This document shows, in pieces, positions 41,109 to 49,852 of a DNA stretch of 64,000 nucleotides. The stretch is taken from assembly GCF_000209655.1 (NCBI RefSeq), contig NC_015458.1, positions 992,001 through 1,056,000 on the forward strand, written 5' to 3'. The position numbers and the translations under genes are program-made. Below the pieces are notes generated by a model that saw only the letters and a program-made list of their open reading frames with translations, was not told where the DNA came from and did not search any database. The first letter of the stretch is position 1. Each line of letters opens with the position of its first letter. The DNA is from Pusillimonas sp. T7-7. GTDB lineage: Bacteria > Pseudomonadota > Gammaproteobacteria > Burkholderiales > Burkholderiaceae_B.

Positions 41109-41217
41109 GCGAGGTTCCATGCAGCAGTACCACCACAAGCACAAGCACGTTCCATGCCCAGTCTGGAGGAGCGCCTGGCACATTACTTGCTGGTTTTTGA
41201 ACCCAGGAGTGAAGCGC

Positions 41218-41616
41218 ATGCAGAGAACTCGCCGGATTGGGATGCTGCTTGGCATGATGGCCATCTTGCCTCTGGCCGGCTGTGGAGAGGAGAACCTTCC
41301 GCTTGTCTCAACAAACCAGGCCATTTCACCGACCAGTACAGACATGGCGCACGCGCGCCAGCTTATTGCCGAATATGGCTGTGTCGCCTGTCATACCGTG
41401 CCCGGGGTCAAGGGGCCGGCCACAATGGTTGGCCCGCCGCTGGAGAAACTGGCGCTGCGTGGCTATATAGGGGGGGTACTGCCAAATACCGCCGATAACC
41501 TGGTCAGATGGCTGCTGGATCCACCGGCCATAGACCCGAAAACCGCCATGCCTGACATGGGATTGAGCAATGAAGATGCCAGAGACATTGCCGCTTATCT
41601 TCTTGGTCTTGATTGA
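41218..41616 (+). CDS. Cytochrome c lipoprotein, monoheme
   Basis: A protein of 132 residues. The ATG at 41218 follows CCAGGAGTGAAGCGC. The signal peptide ends in a lipobox LAGC, so it should be anchored to the membrane on the periplasmic side. One heme site, CVACH, and a distal Met in AMPDMG are present. Its sequence around GPPLEKLALRGYIGGVLPNT is close to the second domain of the next gene and to the oxidase subunit II tail. It likely feeds electrons to the caa3 oxidase. Confidence 0.92.
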   Translation: MQRTRRIGMLLGMMAILPLAGCGEENLPLVSTNQAISPTSTDMAHARQLIAEYGCVACHTVPGVKGPATMVGPPLEKLALRGYIGGVLPNTADNLVRWLLDPPAIDPKTAMPDMGLSNEDARDIAAYLLGLD

Positions 41617-41634
41617 GATGGGGAGCGTCGACCA

Positions 41635-42495
41635 ATGAGCTTGCGCAAGCGCATCGCCGGCATTACGCTGGCCGCCAGCGCGGCAGCTGCTGCCGTGGTG
41701 GCGGTGTTTGTCGTGTATTCGGGTGTTTATGATGTCAGCGCTACAAGCCAGCATACCGGCGCTGTCTATTCTTTACTTCAAACCTCCATGCGGCGGTCGG
41801 TCAAGTTGCGCGCTTCGGAAATACAGGCGCCTGCACTTGACGATGCTGATCGGGCGATCCAGGGTTTCAAGCATTTTCGCGCTCACTGCGTGCAATGCCA
41901 CGGCGCTCCCGGCGTTGCACCGGAGCCGTTTGCGCTTGGATTGACACCTGCTCCCGCTTCACTGATCGATTCGGCCAAAGAGTGGTCTGCCTCCGAGGTC
42001 TATTGGATAATCCGGCAAGGCATCAAAATGAGCGGCATGCCGGCATGGCAATATCGCTTGGGCGATGAGCAGATATGGGATGTGGTCGCGTTCATGCAGG
42101 TATTGCCCGCCTTGTCACCCGCCGACTATGAGTACTGGAACGTACAGCATGCGCCGGTGGCGCAGCTATCGAACGAGTCCGCAGCAAGCGACGAGCATGA
42201 TGCAAGGCTGGGCGATGCATCCGCCGGGAAAAAGGCCTTGCAACAGTATCTATGCATCACCTGCCATGCAATACCGGGTGTTGTTGGCGCCGACCATCAT
42301 GTCGGACCGTCCCTGGCTGGCATGGCAGGCCGCACATATATCGCCGGCATTCTTCCGAACACACCCGCCAACATGCTTCGCTGGCTACGCAAGCCAAGCG
42401 AGGTTGATCCATTGACGGCAATGCCGGATCTCAATGTATCGGATCAGGATGCACGCGATATTGCCGCCTTCTTGTATACGCTGCGGGACAACTAA
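41635..42495 (+). CDS. Diheme cytochrome c
   Basis: A protein of 286 residues with one N-terminal hydrophobic anchor (ITLAASAAAAAVVAVFVVYS) and two heme sites, CVQCHGAPG near residue 85 and CITCHAIPG near residue 205. The first domain resembles the small cytochrome subunit of alcohol/aldehyde dehydrogenases, the second the monoheme lipoprotein 18 bases upstream. It may carry electrons from a periplasmic dehydrogenase, such as the Tat-exported molybdenum enzyme, to the oxidase (inference). Confidence 0.9.
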   Translation: MSLRKRIAGITLAASAAAAAVVAVFVVYSGVYDVSATSQHTGAVYSLLQTSMRRSVKLRASEIQAPALDDADRAIQGFKHFRAHCVQCHGAPGVAPEPFALGLTPAPASLIDSAKEWSASEVYWIIRQGIKMSGMPAWQYRLGDEQIWDVVAFMQVLPALSPADYEYWNVQHAPVAQLSNESAASDEHDARLGDASAGKKALQQYLCITCHAIPGVVGADHHVGPSLAGMAGRTYIAGILPNTPANMLRWLRKPSEVDPLTAMPDLNVSDQDARDIAAFLYTLRDN

Positions 42496-42507
42496 GCCGT
42501 TTGCTGC

Positions 42508-43503
42508 TTACCCAGGGCTGCCGGTAATGGGCAACACGATACCTGTTACATAGCTGGAGCAGACGGGAGAGGCCAGGTAAACGTAGGCGGGCGACAGCTC
42601 TTCAGGTTGTCCGGGACGCCCCATTGCCGTGCTTTCACCAAACGATTTGATCTTTTCCGCTGACTGGTCGGCCGGATTCAAGGGCGTCCAGATAGGCCCG
42701 GGAGCTACGGCATTTACCCGTATGCCCTTTTTGATCAGATTCGACGCCAGCGACATGGTAAATGCGTGGATCGCCCCCTTGGTGCTGGAGTAGTCCAACA
42801 AGGTTCCATGGCCTTTCAAGCCGGTTACCGAGCCGGTATTGATGATGCTGCCGCCTTGCTTGAGTTGTGGCACGGCAGCTCGGGCCATGTAGATGTATCC
42901 ATAAATATTCGTGCGCATGGTCAGGTCCAAGCGTTCATCTGTAATGTCTTCCAGCGTATCGGCGTGTTCCTGAAAAGCGGCATTGTTCACCAGTACGTCC
43001 AGTTTTCCAAATGCTTGCACTGTTTTCTGGACAGCATGTGAGCAGAAAGCCGGATCTTTTACGTCACCTGAAATCAGAATGCATTTTCCACCCTCGGCCT
43101 CCACGGCTTGTTTGCTCAGTTCAGCGTCCTGGTGTTCCTCAAGATAGACTATGGCCACGTCGGCTCCTTCACGCGCAAACAGGACGGCTACCGCACGGCC
43201 AATCCCGGAATCTCCGCCTGTCACTATTGTGGCGAAGCCGTCGAGTTTTCCGCTGCCTGTGTAGCCGGGAGCCTCATAGCGAGGTTTCAGATCCAGGTCT
43301 TCCTCTATGCCGGGCTTTTCAAGGTGCTGGGGTGGCATGGGCGGCGCCGGTTGCCTGCGCTCGCCAGCTTGAGCCGGCTTTTTACTACCAGGCTTCCGTC
43401 CAGGCTTCTCTGCATCTTTCTGATCTTGCTGCTTCTGAATCTGGCGTTGTTTATCGGCTGTGCCCTTGGCGCCGTTCGTATGTAACTCCTTCTTTGCAAT
43501 CAT
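42508..43503 (-). CDS. SDR family oxidoreductase, YghA/general stress type
   Basis: A protein of 331 residues starting MIAKKELHTNG at 43503, with GGAGAATCCTA before the ATG; the frame extends to 43650 without similarity. A long, charged, Gln/Lys-rich N-terminal tail (residues about 5-75) precedes the Rossmann domain: VTGGDSGIG, NNAAFQEH, a Ser before YSSTKGA (Tyr-x-x-x-Lys). The arrangement matches YghA and Bacillus YdaD/YhdF-like stress dehydrogenases. Substrate unknown. It faces the plus-strand cytochrome genes. Confidence 0.9.
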   Translation of the reverse strand: MIAKKELHTNGAKGTADKQRQIQKQQDQKDAEKPGRKPGSKKPAQAGERRQPAPPMPPQHLEKPGIEEDLDLKPRYEAPGYTGSGKLDGFATIVTGGDSGIGRAVAVLFAREGADVAIVYLEEHQDAELSKQAVEAEGGKCILISGDVKDPAFCSHAVQKTVQAFGKLDVLVNNAAFQEHADTLEDITDERLDLTMRTNIYGYIYMARAAVPQLKQGGSIINTGSVTGLKGHGTLLDYSSTKGAIHAFTMSLASNLIKKGIRVNAVAPGPIWTPLNPADQSAEKIKSFGESTAMGRPGQPEELSPAYVYLASPVCSSYVTGIVLPITGSPG

Positions 43504-43763
43504 TAGGATTCTCCTGTGTTGGCTACTGCGCCGCCAGGCGCGCGTCAGGCCGCCGTCGGTGGTGAGCGGTGGCATAGCCAGGCAGCTGGCAAGCCGCGTG
43601 CCGTCCAAAACGTGCAGTCGCTGATTCAGAGCGCCGACAAGCCCACGCAAGCCGCGGAGTATTGCAAGTCGTCAAGAATGGTAAAGACTTTGTTGGTCTT
43701 CCGGGAATCGTCATATGCTCAACGTATACTCCAAGCTCTTACGCCACTCTACGGAGAAATACG

Positions 43764-44168
43764 ATGGGATTTTTTAACAAGATTTTAGAAAAACTCGGTA
43801 TTGGCAGTGCCGAGGCCGCTGAAGCGCCTGAAGCAACGGCATCTGCTCAGGCCGATGTCGCCGCAGCTCCCGCAGCAGCGCCTGCAGCGGCTCCTGCATC
43901 GGTGCCTGTAACCGATGTGGTGGCGCAGCTGGAACAAAAGGCCGCATCCAACCCTCAAAAGCTCAACTGGCGCACGTCGATAGTGGACTTGTTGAAACTG
44001 CTCGATCTGGACAGCAGCCTGACTGCACGTAAAGAGTTGGCTGCCGAACTGGGTTGTCCAGCCGATCTCATGAGCGATTCAGCCCAGATGAATATGTGGT
44101 TGCACAAGGCGGTGCTGGCCCGTATTGCGCAAAATGGCGGAAACATCCCTCAGGACATGCTCGACTGA
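43764..44168 (+). CDS. DUF3597 family protein
   Basis: A protein of 134 residues, MGFFNKILEKLGIG at the start, then an Ala/Pro-rich linker (about residues 17-50) and a C-terminal domain with LNWRTSIVDLLKLLDLDSS and ARKELAAELGC, the DUF3597 signature. Function is unknown; the fold resembles small helical bundles. The ATG at 43764 comes after TACGGAGAAATACG. A good terminator follows 47 bases downstream. Confidence 0.9.
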   Translation: MGFFNKILEKLGIGSAEAAEAPEATASAQADVAAAPAAAPAAAPASVPVTDVVAQLEQKAASNPQKLNWRTSIVDLLKLLDLDSSLTARKELAAELGCPADLMSDSAQMNMWLHKAVLARIAQNGGNIPQDMLD

Positions 44169-44214
44169 GCCGAGTCCGCAGCAGCAGATGAAACCAGCCT
44201 ACAGACTGGGTAAG

Positions 44215-44255
44215 GACAGGCAGCGGCGTCATGGCGTCGCTGCCTGTTTGTTATT
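44215..44255. terminator. Intrinsic terminator after the DUF3597 gene
   Basis: ACAGGCAGCG and CGCTGCCTGT form a strong stem with an internal GCGTCATGGCGT loop, followed on the plus strand by TTGTTATT. It separates the convergent DUF3597 and TctC genes. Confidence 0.75.
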
Positions 44256-44265
44256 GAAGCAATGA

Positions 44266-45234
44266 CTATCCTGCTGTGGCGCCTGCTTCTTTCAGTACGG
44301 CATTCCAGCGATCGATTTCGGCGTCCAAGTGCTTGTCCAGCGCATCGGGGTTCAGCCGTTCGCCTTCAGGAATCATCACCCCCATATCTTCAAAGCGTTT
44401 GATGAGTGCGGGTTCTGACAGCGCCGTCCTTATGCTTTTATTCAGGCGGTCTATGGCTTCGGGGGGCGTACCCTTGGGAGCGTAGATGCCGTGCCAGACT
44501 GCCAGCTCAAAGTTGTCCAGGCCTTGCTCTTTAAAGGTGGGCACATTGGGCATGATGCCAAGGCGCTCCGCTGTTGCCAAAGCGTAGGGCTTGAGCGCGC
44601 CCGACTTGATGTAGGGGCCGGTGGAAACAGGCTGGTCGCATATCAGATCAACGTTTCCGGCGATAAGATCCTGCAAGGCGGGCCCCGTGCCGCGATATGG
44701 CACCATGGTGACATTCATGTTGGTGGTTTGTGTAAACAACAGCGCGCATAGATACGAGGTTGCACCCACGCCCGCATTCGAAAAGTTGACTTTGCCAGGA
44801 TTCTTTTTTGCAAAGTCGATAAGTTCCGATACGCTTGATGGTTTAAAATTTTTGTTACGCACCAGTATCATGGGTACATCGCCTGCCAGCGCTATGGGTT
44901 CCAGGTCGGTGCGTGCGTCGAAGTTCAGGTCTTTATAAAGCGCCAGCGAAGTGGCTATACCCATGTTGTGGAACAAAATGATGTGGCCGTCATTCGGTGC
45001 CCGTACAACTTTGCTGGTGCCTATGGTGCCGCCTGCTCCGCCTGCGTTTTCAACGACGACTTGTTGGCCCAGATCGCGGCTCATTGCTTCGGCCAGCAAT
45101 CGGGCAAGCACATCGGTAGAGCCGCCCGCAGAGTAGGGCACCACCATGACGACGGGCTTGTTGGGAAATGCCATGGCGATGCTGGAAGCCAGCGCAAATA
45201 CAGCGCCTGCGGCAATTTTCACGAACTTGTTCAT
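44266..45234 (-). CDS. Tripartite tricarboxylate transporter substrate-binding protein (Bug/TctC family)
   Basis: A periplasmic protein of 322 residues with a signal peptide ending ASSIAMAF; ATG 45234 is chosen over 45318, which adds 28 unrelated residues. It shows VVPYSAGGSTDVLARLL, the beta-strand-rich ligand site of Bug proteins. These bind carboxylates or aromatic acids, either for TctAB import or as sensors. No tctA or tctB gene is in the window. It is the last gene of an operon with a dehydrogenase and a carboxymuconolactone-decarboxylase-like enzyme, so the ligand is probably the acid they degrade. Confidence 0.93.
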   Translation of the reverse strand: MNKFVKIAAGAVFALASSIAMAFPNKPVVMVVPYSAGGSTDVLARLLAEAMSRDLGQQVVVENAGGAGGTIGTSKVVRAPNDGHIILFHNMGIATSLALYKDLNFDARTDLEPIALAGDVPMILVRNKNFKPSSVSELIDFAKKNPGKVNFSNAGVGATSYLCALLFTQTTNMNVTMVPYRGTGPALQDLIAGNVDLICDQPVSTGPYIKSGALKPYALATAERLGIMPNVPTFKEQGLDNFELAVWHGIYAPKGTPPEAIDRLNKSIRTALSEPALIKRFEDMGVMIPEGERLNPDALDKHLDAEIDRWNAVLKEAGATAG

Positions 45235-45265
45235 TTTATCTCCTTCACTTCCTGGTTGAGTGACT

Positions 45266-46129
45266 TCAGTCCGGCTGCACGTAGCGATACATCTCGGTGT
45301 GATCAGCCTGCGGGCCAAGCGCCTCAGACGCTTCCTGGGTCAGGGCTGCTACGTGCTTGCCCAGGGCCAGGTCTATCTGTAACGCTTTGGCCAGTGTGGC
45401 CGCTATGCCCACGTCTTTGGCTTGCAGAGCCAATGAGAACCCCGAGTTGAAGGCCCCATTCAACATGTACTGCTTGGCTTTGTTCTCGGTGGTGTTGTTG
45501 CGGCCGGTAGATGCCTGGATGACGTCTACGATGACCGTGGGGTCCAAGCCAAAGGCTTTGCCTACATGTATGGCTTCAGCGGTTGCAATCAGTGCCGCGG
45601 CCGATACATAGTTGTTCAAGGCTTTGAGTGCATGGCCGGCAGCCACAGGGCCCACATGAGTAATGCTTTTTCCCATGGTTTGCAGTACGACCAGACAGGC
45701 TTGTATGTCGGCATCGTCGCCGCCAACCATAATGGCCAGGCTGCCGTCCACAGCCTTCTTGACGCCGCCGGATACCGGAGCGTCGATCAGTTTGGCGCCT
45801 GTGGCGCCGACTTTCGCAGCCAGCTCGCGCGTGCGCACAGGATCGGCCGAACTCATTTCGATGATGGTTGTGCCTGGGCGAAGTTGAGGCAGTAAAGGGC
45901 TGACGACTGCATCCACGATATCGGAGTTGGGCAGTATGGTGATAATGAATTCAGCATCGGCAATCTGTCCGGCGGAATCAGCCTGGCTTGCACCGCTATG
46001 CTGGCTCAGGAACTTCTCGAGCGCAGCGGGGTTGGCATCCTGGACGATAAGGCTGTGTCCGGCCTGGTGCAGCAGATGGGCCATGGGGGCCCCCATCATG
46101 CCCAGTCCTATAAATGCAATCTTGCTCAT
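45266..46129 (-). CDS. NAD(P)-dependent oxidoreductase of the 3-hydroxyisobutyrate dehydrogenase family
   Basis: A protein of 287 residues starting MSKIAFIGLGMMGAPMA at 46129, the typical GxGxMG Rossmann start. DAPVSGG near residue 118 and GHALKALNNYVSA with catalytic Lys near residue 170 fit the beta-hydroxyacid dehydrogenases. The exact acid (3-hydroxyisobutyrate, tartronate semialdehyde or another) is not determined. It sits between the CMD-like gene (14 bases) and the TctC gene (31 bases). Confidence 0.92.
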   Translation of the reverse strand: MSKIAFIGLGMMGAPMAHLLHQAGHSLIVQDANPAALEKFLSQHSGASQADSAGQIADAEFIITILPNSDIVDAVVSPLLPQLRPGTTIIEMSSADPVRTRELAAKVGATGAKLIDAPVSGGVKKAVDGSLAIMVGGDDADIQACLVVLQTMGKSITHVGPVAAGHALKALNNYVSAAALIATAEAIHVGKAFGLDPTVIVDVIQASTGRNNTTENKAKQYMLNGAFNSGFSLALQAKDVGIAATLAKALQIDLALGKHVAALTQEASEALGPQADHTEMYRYVQPD

Positions 46130-46143
46130 GGTTTTTTGCCTTT

Positions 46144-46542
46144 TCAGATATTCATTTCTTTGAATACTTCGCTGGCTACCCGGAATGAGTCGATGGCGGC
46201 CGGCACGCCGCAATAGATGCCGGCTTGCAGGAATACTTCTTTGATTTCTTCTTTGGTCAAGCCGTTATTGATGGCGCCACGTACATGCAGCTTCAGCTCG
46301 TGCGGGCGATTCAGTGCGGTGATCATGGCCAGGTTCAGGAAAGAACGTGTCTTGCGGTCCAGGCCGGGACGGTTCCAGACATCGCCCCAGCAGTATTGAG
46401 TGACCAGTTCCTGCATGTCGATATTGAAATCTGTTGCGTTCTTGATGGAAGCATCGACATATTCGGCGCCGAGCACCGCACGGCGGGTTTCCAGGCCTTG
46501 GGCAAAGAGTTCGGGGTTCTTGGGGGCGTATTCGCGTGTCAT
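46144..46542 (-). CDS. Carboxymuconolactone decarboxylase family protein (PcaC-like)
   Basis: A protein of 132 residues starting MTREYAPKNPELF at 46542; longer frames run into the operator region. The CMD domain is complete: YCWGDVWNRPGLDRKTRSFLNLA, HVRGAINNGLTKEEIKEVFL, and YCGVPAAIDSF. It matches PcaC in length and layout, but neighbouring genes do not form a protocatechuate pathway, so another keto-lactone is possible. It is the first gene of the operon facing the GntR gene. Confidence 0.9.
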   Translation of the reverse strand: MTREYAPKNPELFAQGLETRRAVLGAEYVDASIKNATDFNIDMQELVTQYCWGDVWNRPGLDRKTRSFLNLAMITALNRPHELKLHVRGAINNGLTKEEIKEVFLQAGIYCGVPAAIDSFRVASEVFKEMNI

Positions 46543-46594
46543 GGTCGGGCTCCTGTAAGGGTTATTGAGGTAATGGCTGTTATTATAAAGTAGG

Positions 46595-46608
46595 AATGTC
46601 TGACAATC
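46595..46608. promoter_or_regulatory. Candidate GntR operator 1
   Basis: AATGTCTGACAATC carries a TGTC-T-GACA palindrome and matches the second site at 46692-46704 in its TGTC and GACAA half-sites. It lies about 55 bases upstream of the CMD-like gene, where a repressor would block transcription of the catabolic operon. Confidence 0.55.
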
Positions 46609-46691
46609 ATATTTGGTATAAACCCTATAGAACGTGGTTTGTTGCGGCCTTCTGTGAGAGCTACTCTGGTTCACATTGATTTTTTGCTCTT

Positions 46692-46704
46692 ATTGTCAGA
46701 CAAT
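46692..46704. promoter_or_regulatory. Candidate GntR operator 2
   Basis: ATTGTCAGACAAT is a perfect 13-bp palindrome (centre A) 35 bases before the GntR ATG. Together with site 1 it suggests that the regulator controls both itself and the divergent operon. FadR-type GntR proteins commonly bind such TNGTNNNACNA-like palindromes. Confidence 0.6.
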
Positions 46705-46738
46705 GAGCAAAACGCATTAACGTATCGGAGAGGTTCCA

Positions 46739-47398
46739 ATGGCTGTTGTCATGCCTGTATCGCGTAGTCAGACATTGCTTAAAGAGCGTGCAGCAGACTC
46801 GATGCGCGAAGCCATCATGAGCGGGGCTTTCGCGCCGGGTCAAAAACTGGTTGAACGGGAACTGTGCGAGCAACTGGACGTAAGCCGTTCCTGTGTGCGT
46901 GAAGCCTTGCAGCATCTGCAAAGCGAAGGCCTGATCAAGATCATCCCGCACAAGGGGCCTGAAGTGGCAGCCATCTCAAAAGATGAGGTCGTGCAGCTTT
47001 ATGCGGTCCGGAAAAAGCTGGAGGGCCTGGTTGGCGCCAGCTTTTGCGTCAACGCCAGCGCGCAGGAAAAGGCTGAACTGAAAAACAAAGTCAAAGACCT
47101 GGCTCAGTATCTCGATCAGCCCAGTCATCCCAATCTGCTGCGTATGAAGAATGAGTTCTACGCCATTTTGTTGAAGGGGGCCGGCAACGAGTTTGCCAGC
47201 GCCATGCTGCGCCAGCTGAACAATCGGGTGAGTATACTGCGCCGTATTTCCATGGCACAGGCGGGGCGCCTTTGCCAGACCATCGACGAACTCGAGGCGA
47301 TAGTGGCCGCTATCGATGCCGGCAATCCAGAAGCCGTAGAAAAGCTGTGCGAGCAGCACGTGGAAAATTCCGCACGTAACCTGCTGCTGACTTTATAG
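46739..47398 (+). CDS. GntR family transcriptional regulator (FadR subfamily)
   Basis: A regulator of 219 residues. The N-terminal winged helix (REAIMSGAFAPGQKLVERELCEQLDVSRS, shown in part) and the C-terminal FCD ligand domain of helices are typical of the FadR subgroup. It is divergent from the CMD, dehydrogenase and TctC operon, with two palindromes between. The ligand is probably a metabolite of that pathway. ATG 46739 follows GGAGAGGTTCC. Confidence 0.93.
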   Translation: MAVVMPVSRSQTLLKERAADSMREAIMSGAFAPGQKLVERELCEQLDVSRSCVREALQHLQSEGLIKIIPHKGPEVAAISKDEVVQLYAVRKKLEGLVGASFCVNASAQEKAELKNKVKDLAQYLDQPSHPNLLRMKNEFYAILLKGAGNEFASAMLRQLNNRVSILRRISMAQAGRLCQTIDELEAIVAAIDAGNPEAVEKLCEQHVENSARNLLLTL

Positions 47399-47411
47399 TT
47401 TGGAAAGGGAC

Positions 47412-48344
47412 TCAGAATTCAGTGGCGATCTGCAGCGCACGCTCCAGCGATACCCGACTCATTTCTCCGTGTCCATATTCAGGAAAAATCTGGTAGCTGG
47501 CGTCAACGCCTGCCTGGCGCAGGCCTTCGGCAATCTTCTTGCCTGCGTCGCGCAAATAGGCAGACAGATCGTTTTTCTGAGGACGCAACGGCCTGCGCTC
47601 TGCCTTGGTGGACGAGCGGGGCTTGGCGCCGACCATGATGGTGACGCGCTTGCCGACGGCGCGGCTCTTGTCAAAACTTTGCCATTCCTGCATTAAAGCG
47701 GCGTCATACCACCAAGCTGAAGGGTCGCCGGTAATGTATCGGGCGAATGCATTGGGTTGGGTAAATAACGTGTGCAGTGCAAAAAGACCGCCATAGGAAT
47801 GGCCCCACAGATACTCGCGCCTGGAGTCGATATTGGCGCGCGCACGCACCAGCGGCTTGATGTGTGTGGTGATGAACTGCAGGAAGATATCGGCGCCGCC
47901 GCCGATCCGTCCACGCACGGTGGGCGCCTCAATCAGCTTGCTGTTTTCAAAGACAGGCGGGGTGTAGTCATAAGAACGGGCGTTGACATCAAGGCGTCCG
48001 GACGTGTCGTAGCCTATGGCGACAAGCACTGGCGGGTTGTCAGTGGAAAGCATCGCCAGGTCTTGCTCGGTCAGCATGGCCATGGCTGAATTGCCATCCA
48101 GCATATAAAGCACCGGATAGCCCGCATTGGATTCGGGTTGTTGGGGAATTGCTATTTCAATTCGATAGTGTCTTTGTCCATCTACCGACACCATCTTGTG
48201 CCGTTCGAATCGATACAGGGCGGAAGGGCGGTCGGCCACCGTTTCCTGGCTTGCTGCACTGGTCGCCGGAGCAGGGGGTTGAGTCTGGGCGCTGGCGGCG
48301 CCTGCCAGACAACACAGGCACAGCAGCAAGAGTTTGATAGGCAT
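47412..48344 (-). CDS. Secreted alpha/beta hydrolase, IroE-like siderophore esterase
   Basis: A protein of 310 residues with a signal peptide (MPIKLLLLCLCCLAGAASAQ) from ATG 48344. The nucleophile elbow is GHSYGGLFAL and the late YGHGEM supplies the His. The YMLDGNSAM and SYDYTPP segments are typical of the Fes/IroE/BesA esterases that cut catecholate trilactones. Periplasmic location fits IroE, which linearises the siderophore. It is the last gene of the biosynthetic operon, eight bases from EntA. Confidence 0.9.
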   Translation of the reverse strand: MPIKLLLLCLCCLAGAASAQTQPPAPATSAASQETVADRPSALYRFERHKMVSVDGQRHYRIEIAIPQQPESNAGYPVLYMLDGNSAMAMLTEQDLAMLSTDNPPVLVAIGYDTSGRLDVNARSYDYTPPVFENSKLIEAPTVRGRIGGGADIFLQFITTHIKPLVRARANIDSRREYLWGHSYGGLFALHTLFTQPNAFARYITGDPSAWWYDAALMQEWQSFDKSRAVGKRVTIMVGAKPRSSTKAERRPLRPQKNDLSAYLRDAGKKIAEGLRQAGVDASYQIFPEYGHGEMSRVSLERALQIATEF

Positions 48345-48351
48345 GGTGCAG

Positions 48352-49137
48352 CTACTGGTCGAGCGTGGCGCCGCCATCTACCCGCAGATCGTGCATGGTG
48401 ATGTGGCTGGCCCGGGCTGACAGCAGGAACAGCACGGCGTCGGCGATTTCATCGGGCGTGGCGATCTTTTGCAGCGGTATGCCCAGACGATAGTGCTCGG
48501 CTGATCCGTTGATGACGGTCTGGGCGGAGCTGCCGGCTTTCCACATGGCCTGCTGCATGGGTGTGTCGGTTGAGCCCGGCGACACAATATTCACGCGTAT
48601 GCCTGCTTGTGCAAGCTCCAGACCCAGGCAGCGGCTAAGTTGGGTGACAGCCGCCTTGGACGCGGCATAAGCCCCCATGGCCATGCGTGGCGTGCCTGCG
48701 GCATTCGAACTGATGTTGACGATGGCGCCTTTGCCCCGTGCCTGCATTTGTTTGGCCACAATATTGCACAGATTGAACACACTATTGGTATTGCATGAAA
48801 AGGTATGCGCCCATTGCTCTGGTGTCAGTTCGCTGATGGTACCCATTTGCAGTATGCCTGCGGCGCATACCAGCTTATCTACCGGGCCGAACTCTTCGGT
48901 TCCCCTGGTGACAGCCTGTGCGACCGCATTGAAGTCCGAGACATCTACCTGCACGGCATGCAACTGTTGTGCATGGTGGCCCTGCAATGCTTGCAGGGGG
49001 GCAATGTCAAGGTCGAGGGCGATAACCCTGGCGCCCTGGTCCAGCAGTTTTTGCGTGATGGCCCAGCCTATCCCGCGGCCGGCACCGCTGATAACCACGC
49101 ATTGCTGGGAAAATTCGTTCAAAGTGTTGATGCTCAT
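48352..49137 (-). CDS. entA: 2,3-dihydro-2,3-dihydroxybenzoate dehydrogenase
   Basis: An SDR enzyme of 261 residues that oxidises 2,3-dihydro-2,3-dihydroxybenzoate to 2,3-dihydroxybenzoate with NAD+. It has SGAGRGIG near residue 18, AAGILQMG, a catalytic Ser in SSNAAGTPR and YAASKAA. The ending HITMHDLRVDGGATL and NIVSPGSTDTPMQ are characteristic of EntA and separate it from general SDRs. It follows the isochorismatase gene by 15 bases in the siderophore operon. Confidence 0.94.
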   Translation of the reverse strand: MSINTLNEFSQQCVVISGAGRGIGWAITQKLLDQGARVIALDLDIAPLQALQGHHAQQLHAVQVDVSDFNAVAQAVTRGTEEFGPVDKLVCAAGILQMGTISELTPEQWAHTFSCNTNSVFNLCNIVAKQMQARGKGAIVNISSNAAGTPRMAMGAYAASKAAVTQLSRCLGLELAQAGIRVNIVSPGSTDTPMQQAMWKAGSSAQTVINGSAEHYRLGIPLQKIATPDEIADAVLFLLSARASHITMHDLRVDGGATLDQ

Positions 49138-49152
49138 AATGGTTTTCCTGGC

Positions 49153-49791
49153 TCAAGCGGAAAGCCAGTGCTGCAACTGGTTGCTGCTGACTGCCACACC
49201 GCAAAGCTGCGATACGTACTTGATGGCCATGATGTGTTCTTTGGCTGAAAAATCAGCAGTGGCATCGCTGACGAAGAATGGCTGGATATCGTTCATAAAG
49301 GCGTCCAGCGCAGTGGTCATGCAGCCTATATGAGAGTATATGCCGCAAATAATCAGTTGATCCCGCCCTTGGTCCTGCATGATTTTTTTCAAGTCGGAGC
49401 GGTAAAAAGCGCTATAGCGCCATTTGGTCAGCACCAGGTCTTGCGGTGCAGGAGCCAGCTCTTCGATGATGGCTTCTTGTGCTGCGTTGCCGGGGTCGCT
49501 CAGGCCGGGTCCCCAGAAATCCGTCAGCAGCGCTCTGTCTTGCGGCGGCTGCACAGCGGGCTGGGCTGTATAAACCACAGGTATTCCCAGCGCATGGCAT
49601 TGCTCACGCAGCTTGCCTATGTGCTTGACCAGCGTGGGGATAGGCTCGGCGCTGACATCATATTTTTGCAGGAAGTAGTGCTGCATATCGTGGATAAGCA
49701 GTACCGCGCGTTTTGTCTGAGCGGTCCAGTTGACTTGGTTCTTGAGCTCCGTGCTCGGCATGGGGTAAGCGGCGATGGCAGGTATGCTCAC
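49153..49791 (-). CDS. Isochorismatase without carrier domain (EntB N-terminal half)
   Basis: A protein of 212 residues matching the isochorismatase part of EntB: LIHDMQHYFL near the N-terminus with the catalytic Asp, YTAQPAVQ, KWRYSAFYRSDL and GIYSHIGCMTTALDAFM. The start is taken as GTG 49791 (VSIPAIAAYPMP), which has GGAAAGGA upstream and aligns with the EntB start; ATG and other starts to 49836 are less likely. It ends where the EntB aryl carrier domain would begin; that domain is a separate gene at 55355-55591. It converts isochorismate to 2,3-dihydro-2,3-dihydroxybenzoate. Confidence 0.93.
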   Translation of the reverse strand: MSIPAIAAYPMPSTELKNQVNWTAQTKRAVLLIHDMQHYFLQKYDVSAEPIPTLVKHIGKLREQCHALGIPVVYTAQPAVQPPQDRALLTDFWGPGLSDPGNAAQEAIIEELAPAPQDLVLTKWRYSAFYRSDLKKIMQDQGRDQLIICGIYSHIGCMTTALDAFMNDIQPFFVSDATADFSAKEHIMAIKYVSQLCGVAVSSNQLQHWLSA

Positions 49792-49852
49792 GGCTTGATT
49801 CCTTTCCAGTTGCAAATAGCCCGACCACAGCGTCATGACCGGGCATGGGGTC

